A stretch of DNA of 6,991 nt from JAZLIT01 sp045617525 (lineage in GTDB: Bacteria > Bacillota > Bacilli > Bacillales_A > Planococcaceae). A program made the translations under genes and the position numbers. Below the pieces are notes generated by a model. It saw nothing but the letters and a program-made list of their open reading frames with translations, was not told the origin of the DNA and did not search any database. Positions 4,291-6,991 of the stretch are shown here, piece by piece (the first letter of the stretch is position 1; every line of letters starts with the position of its first letter). The stretch covers positions 1 through 6,991 of the forward strand of contig JAZLIT010000251.1 of the NCBI GenBank assembly GCA_045617525.1, in the 5' to 3' direction.

Positions 4291-6402
4291 ATTCAAATGT
4301 ACAATTTCATCATCTACAATTGTTAAAGTAATTTTACCATTCGGTATAGTGTCCACGCTAAGTAATTGTTTCGCAACTGCCGTTTCAACATGACGCTGAA
4401 TAAAACGCTTTAATGGCCTAGCCCCAAACTGCGCGTCAACGCCGTGCTTAACAATCCAATCAATCACTAAGTCATCTACGACCACCTCAATTTCTTGCTG
4501 TGCAACACGAGCCTTCAGCTGATCGATATACTTTTTTGCAATTGCATGGAAATGTTGCCCTTGCAATGGGTGGAAAGTAATAATTTCATCCATTCGATTA
4601 AGCAGCTCCGGTTTAAAATGCTGACGCAGCGCACCCATTAATAAATCTTCATTACTTTCACCCGTCAACAATAACGATGAGCCAATATTTGACGTCATAA
4701 TAATGACTGTATTAGTGAAATTCACATTACGTCCCTGACTATCCGTAATGCGTCCATCATCTAGCACCTGCAATAAAATATTCGCTACATCTGCATGTGC
4801 CTTTTCAATTTCATCTAAAAGGACGACTGCATACGGATTACGACGTACAGCCTCTGTTAATTGCCCACCTTCCTCAAAGCCGATATAACCTGGTGGCGCT
4901 CCAATTAAGCGGGACACACTATGCTTCTCCATATATTCACTCATATCAATACGAATAAAATGCTCTTCAGAATCAAATAATTGGGCTGCCAACGCTTTTG
5001 CTAACTCGGTCTTCCCTACACCTGTCGGCCCAAGAAATAAAAACGAGCCAATTGGTTTATTTGGATCTTTAATGCCCGCACGCGCACGCCACACAGCCTC
5101 TGTCACAAGCGTAACAGCCTCATCTTGGCCAACAACACGTTCCTGCAATGTCTCCTTCAAATGTAAAAGTTTTTCGCGTTCACCTTCTACTAGCTTTGTG
5201 ACAGGAATGCCAGTCCAACGTGAGACGATTGATGCAATTTCCTCAGACGTTACTTCTTCTCGCAAAATACGCGGTTCATTTGAATTGGATAATTCCTGCT
5301 CAATGATTGCAAGTTCCTGTTCTAATTGCGGAATTCTACCATGTCGCAACTCTGCGGCTTTATTTAAATTGTACCGATCCTCCGCTTCTTCTAATTCTAG
5401 GCGCAATCGATTTAATACAGTTCGCTTTTCTTGAATCGTTTGAAGTTGCGCCTTCTCAGATTCCCACTTCATTCGCATCTCATTTGAGCTAGCCTTCAAC
5501 TGCGTCAGTTCATCACGTAGATTTTCAAGACGCTTTTTACTCGCATCATCCTTTTCCTTGTGTAATGCCTGCTCCTCAATTTCTAACTGCATAATACGAC
5601 GCGTCACTAAATCAAGTTCCTGTGGCATCGAATCAATTTCCGTACGAATCATCGCACATGCCTCATCGATTAAATCAATCGCCTTATCTGGTAAAAATCG
5701 TTCCGTAATATAACGATTTGAAAGCTCCGCTGCTGCAATAATTGCGCGGTCATGTATACGCACATTATGATGCAACTGGAATCGTTCCTTTAATCCGCGT
5801 AAAATCGAAACCGTATCCTCAATTGACGGCTCACGTACTAAAACTTGTTGGAATCGTCGTTCTAGCGCAGGATCCTTTTCAATATACAGACGATATTCAT
5901 CTAAGGTAGTCGCACCAATGCAATGCAGCTCGCCTCGTGCAAGCATTGGCTTCAGCATATTCCCTGCATCCATCGCACCATCCGTTTTACCAGCGCCTAC
6001 TATCGTGTGAATTTCATCAATGAATAAAATAATACGCCCTTCCGCTTCCTTCACTTGCTTTAAAACACCCTTTAATCGCTCTTCAAACTGTCCGCGATAA
6101 CTTGCGCCTGCAATAAGCGCACTCATATCTAGCTCGTACAATTCACAATCCTTTAGCCCCTCAGGTACATCCTTACGAACAATCCTTTGCGCTAACCCTT
6201 CGACAATGGCTGTCTTCCCTACACCGGGTTCTCCAATTAGCACCGGATTGTTCTTCGTTTTACGCGATAAAATTCGAATAATATGACGAATTTCTTCATC
6301 CCGCCCAATTACCGGATCCATTTTCCCATTCTTTACTTCTTCGATTAAATTTCGCCCAAATTGCTCTAAAGGCGGACGATTATCTTGTTGTTGAAAATTC
6401 AT
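4288..6402 (-). CDS. clpB: Chaperone disaggregase ClpB lacking the N-terminal domain
   Basis: ClpB is a Hsp100 AAA+ ring that, with DnaK, pulls polypeptides out of aggregates. Here it is 704 residues, against about 860 for full-length ClpB. AAA1 has Walker A GEPGVGKT (57-64), pore-loop Y-R-G (102-104), Walker B LFIDE (126-130) and E-R-R arginine-finger residues (about 181-183). A complete ClpB-type coiled-coil M domain follows (about 255-385). AAA2 has Walker A GPTGVGKT (458-465), pore-loop G-Y-I-G (505-508), Walker B VLLDE (527-531) and sensor-2 GARPLKR (660-666). After T-S-N-I-G there is no IGF/LGF loop, so ClpP docking is not expected. The M domain rules out ClpC, ClpE and ClpL. The Clp_N domain is absent, replaced by a short MNFQQQDN lead. 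I chose the ATG at 6400-6402, with GGAGGG about 8 nt upstream; the in-frame ATG at 6417 overlaps that site. Promoter, CtsR operator and the divergent gene leave no room for a missing 5' part. Confidence 0.95.
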   Translation of the reverse strand: MNFQQQDNRPPLEQFGRNLIEEVKNGKMDPVIGRDEEIRHIIRILSRKTKNNPVLIGEPGVGKTAIVEGLAQRIVRKDVPEGLKDCELYELDMSALIAGASYRGQFEERLKGVLKQVKEAEGRIILFIDEIHTIVGAGKTDGAMDAGNMLKPMLARGELHCIGATTLDEYRLYIEKDPALERRFQQVLVREPSIEDTVSILRGLKERFQLHHNVRIHDRAIIAAAELSNRYITERFLPDKAIDLIDEACAMIRTEIDSMPQELDLVTRRIMQLEIEEQALHKEKDDASKKRLENLRDELTQLKASSNEMRMKWESEKAQLQTIQEKRTVLNRLRLELEEAEDRYNLNKAAELRHGRIPQLEQELAIIEQELSNSNEPRILREEVTSEEIASIVSRWTGIPVTKLVEGEREKLLHLKETLQERVVGQDEAVTLVTEAVWRARAGIKDPNKPIGSFLFLGPTGVGKTELAKALAAQLFDSEEHFIRIDMSEYMEKHSVSRLIGAPPGYIGFEEGGQLTEAVRRNPYAVVLLDEIEKAHADVANILLQVLDDGRITDSQGRNVNFTNTVIIMTSNIGSSLLLTGESNEDLLMGALRQHFKPELLNRMDEIITFHPLQGQHFHAIAKKYIDQLKARVAQQEIEVVVDDLVIDWIVKHGVDAQFGARPLKRFIQRHVETAVAKQLLSVDTIPNGKITLTIVDDEIVHLN

Positions 6403-6422
6403 TCTACTTCCCTCCATTAGTT

Positions 6423-6439
6423 CTTGACCTTTACTGACT
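6423..6439 (-). promoter_or_regulatory. CtsR operator of clpB
   Basis: On the minus strand AGTCAGT-AAA-GGTCAAG matches the CtsR heptad direct repeat (RGTCAAA-NAN-RGTCAAA) at 5/7 and 6/7 with the correct 3-nt spacer. It starts about 7 nt after the -10 and covers the predicted transcription start, the classical place for CtsR repression of class III heat-shock genes. clpB is CtsR-controlled in several Firmicutes that have it. Confidence 0.85.
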
Positions 6440-6445
6440 ATTACT

Positions 6446-6473
6446 AGTATAAATCATTTTAACATTAAGTGAA
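6446..6473 (-). promoter_or_regulatory. SigA promoter of clpB
   Basis: On the minus strand -10 TATACT (6446-6451) and -35 TTCACT (6468-6473) are separated by 16 nt. Transcription should start near 6439, inside the CtsR operator, with a leader of about 37 nt. The -35 coincides with one arm of the Crp/Fnr-type palindrome. Confidence 0.65.
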
Positions 6474-6483
6474 CAAACTCACT
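6468..6483. promoter_or_regulatory. Candidate Crp/Fnr-family operator
   Basis: AGTGA-ACAAAC-TCACT is a perfect palindrome containing the GTGA-N6-TCAC core recognised by Crp/Fnr-family regulators (consensus TGTGA-N6-TCACA). It lies in the promoter region of a Crp/Fnr-family gene, about 110 nt upstream of its start codon, and overlaps the clpB -35. Autoregulation, and repression of clpB, are the simplest inferences. Confidence 0.6.
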
Positions 6484-6507
6484 GTGCACTTTTTTTTGAA
6501 AGAATAT

Positions 6508-6517
6508 ATGCTATGAT
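6508..6517 (+). promoter_or_regulatory. Candidate extended -10 promoter of the Crp/Fnr gene
   Basis: TATGAT (6512-6517) is preceded by T-A-T-G-C, a TRTGn extended -10. The -35 region is a T-tract (about 6489-6497) without a good hexamer. The predicted start near 6524 gives a leader of about 70 nt. Confidence 0.4.
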
Positions 6518-6593
6518 TACAAAAGGATAAACGTTAAATCTGTAATATTTGGTATTTTATTCAAATAACTTTTTTTATAAAGGTGTGGTCGAC

Positions 6594-6991
6594 ATGAATG
6601 AAATCATTGCATTTCAAGAAAAAATGATTGAGTTATTTATTGAAAATGGACTTCCATTAAAAGCAGAAAAAGATAGCCACATTTTCCAAGAAGGCGAGCG
6701 AGCTACAGACATCTTCTTTATTAAGGATGGCACGGTTCAAATTAGCCAAGAAACGGAAAGTGGCCGCGAATTAACAATAAGAATTTGTGGCAAAGGTGTG
6801 ATTATTGGTGAGAATTCTATGTTTTGCCATATTAATTACCATTCAACGTCTGCTATAGCAATTGAAAACACCGAGCTTCTTTCACTTTCAAAATCAAAAC
6901 TAGAGATGCTCTTAACACAACATTCTTCCCTATTAATCGACTATTTAAAATGGCTTCAAGTTGAAAATATAAAAAATCAAACACGAATGCG
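6594..6991 (+). CDS. Crp/Fnr-family transcriptional regulator, N-terminal part (cut by window edge)
   Basis: The 132 visible codons form a cyclic-nucleotide-binding-like beta-roll: H-I-F-Q-E-G-E-R-A-T-D-I-F-F-I-K-D-G-T-V-Q-I (29-50), then G-R-E-L-T-I-R-I and G-V-I-I-G-E (68-73), leading into the dimerisation helix (about 100-128). The DNA-binding winged helix is outside the window. The N-terminus has no cysteine cluster, so this is not an oxygen-sensing [4Fe-4S] Fnr; the only cysteines are C65 and C78. The R-E/S pair of cAMP-binding Crp is not evident. It most resembles the ArcR-like branch of Bacillales Fnr-type regulators (arginine deiminase and anaerobic genes), but the visible part does not settle this. 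The ATG at 6594 has AAAGGTG about 8 nt upstream. It is divergent from clpB across a 191-bp gap that carries a palindrome of the type this family binds. Confidence 0.87.
   Translation, partial: MNEIIAFQEKMIELFIENGLPLKAEKDSHIFQEGERATDIFFIKDGTVQISQETESGRELTIRICGKGVIIGENSMFCHINYHSTSAIAIENTELLSLSKSKLEMLLTQHSSLLIDYLKWLQVENIKNQTRM

Noticed and set aside
5072..5492. Plus-strand open frames inside clpB (61 and 120 codons)
   Set aside because: They are antisense to conserved clpB coding sequence, rich in Ser/Arg as expected for a shadow frame.
6403..6417. clpB start at the upstream in-frame ATG (6415-6417)
   Set aside because: That ATG lies inside the GGAGGG sequence that serves as the ribosome binding site for the ATG at 6402, and it has no good site of its own.

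Overview
The window is AT-rich, low-G+C Firmicutes DNA. Its gene set (coiA, mecA, spx, a T-box-controlled trpS, a yjzD-like gene, a CtsR-controlled clpB and a Crp/Fnr-type regulator) points to Bacillales. The extra residue in Spx, the clpB architecture and the gene order suggest a Planococcaceae member such as Solibacillus or Lysinibacillus; that placement is inference.

Layout, left to right. Positions 1-336 hold the 5' part of coiA (minus strand, cut by the window edge), preceded by a SigA-type promoter and two perfect AAAA-N5-TTTT ComK half-boxes. mecA (642-1289) and spx (1605-2003) follow, also on the minus strand, each with its own terminator. The 734-bp gap 2004-2737 holds divergent signals. 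Minus-strand promoter candidates for spx include a SigB-like one. On the plus strand are the trpS promoter and a complete tRNA-Trp T-box leader (UGG specifier, T-box, attenuator) ahead of trpS (2738-3727). Several unexplained AT-rich repeats lie between them. A possible small membrane protein gene (minus, 3681-3908) overlaps the 3' end of trpS. A 63-residue DUF2929/YjzD-type membrane protein (4056-4247, plus) ends in a strong terminator. clpB (4288-6402, minus) follows; it encodes both AAA+ modules and a full-length M domain but no N-terminal Clp_N domain. Divergent from it, a Crp/Fnr-family gene (6594 to the window end) begins. The 191-bp gap between these two contains a CtsR operator over the clpB transcription start and a perfect Crp/Fnr palindrome over the clpB -35.

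Common theme. Most genes belong to the competence and proteolysis network. In B. subtilis MecA delivers ComK to ClpCP; ComK would activate coiA here through the paired boxes; Spx is a ClpXP substrate and thiol-stress regulator; ClpB is the CtsR-class disaggregase. No mobile element, CRISPR array, rRNA or tRNA gene was seen. I did not find a clearly new multi-gene system. The most notable points are the N-domain-less clpB with its double operator, the ComK boxes at coiA and the candidate SigB promoter of spx.
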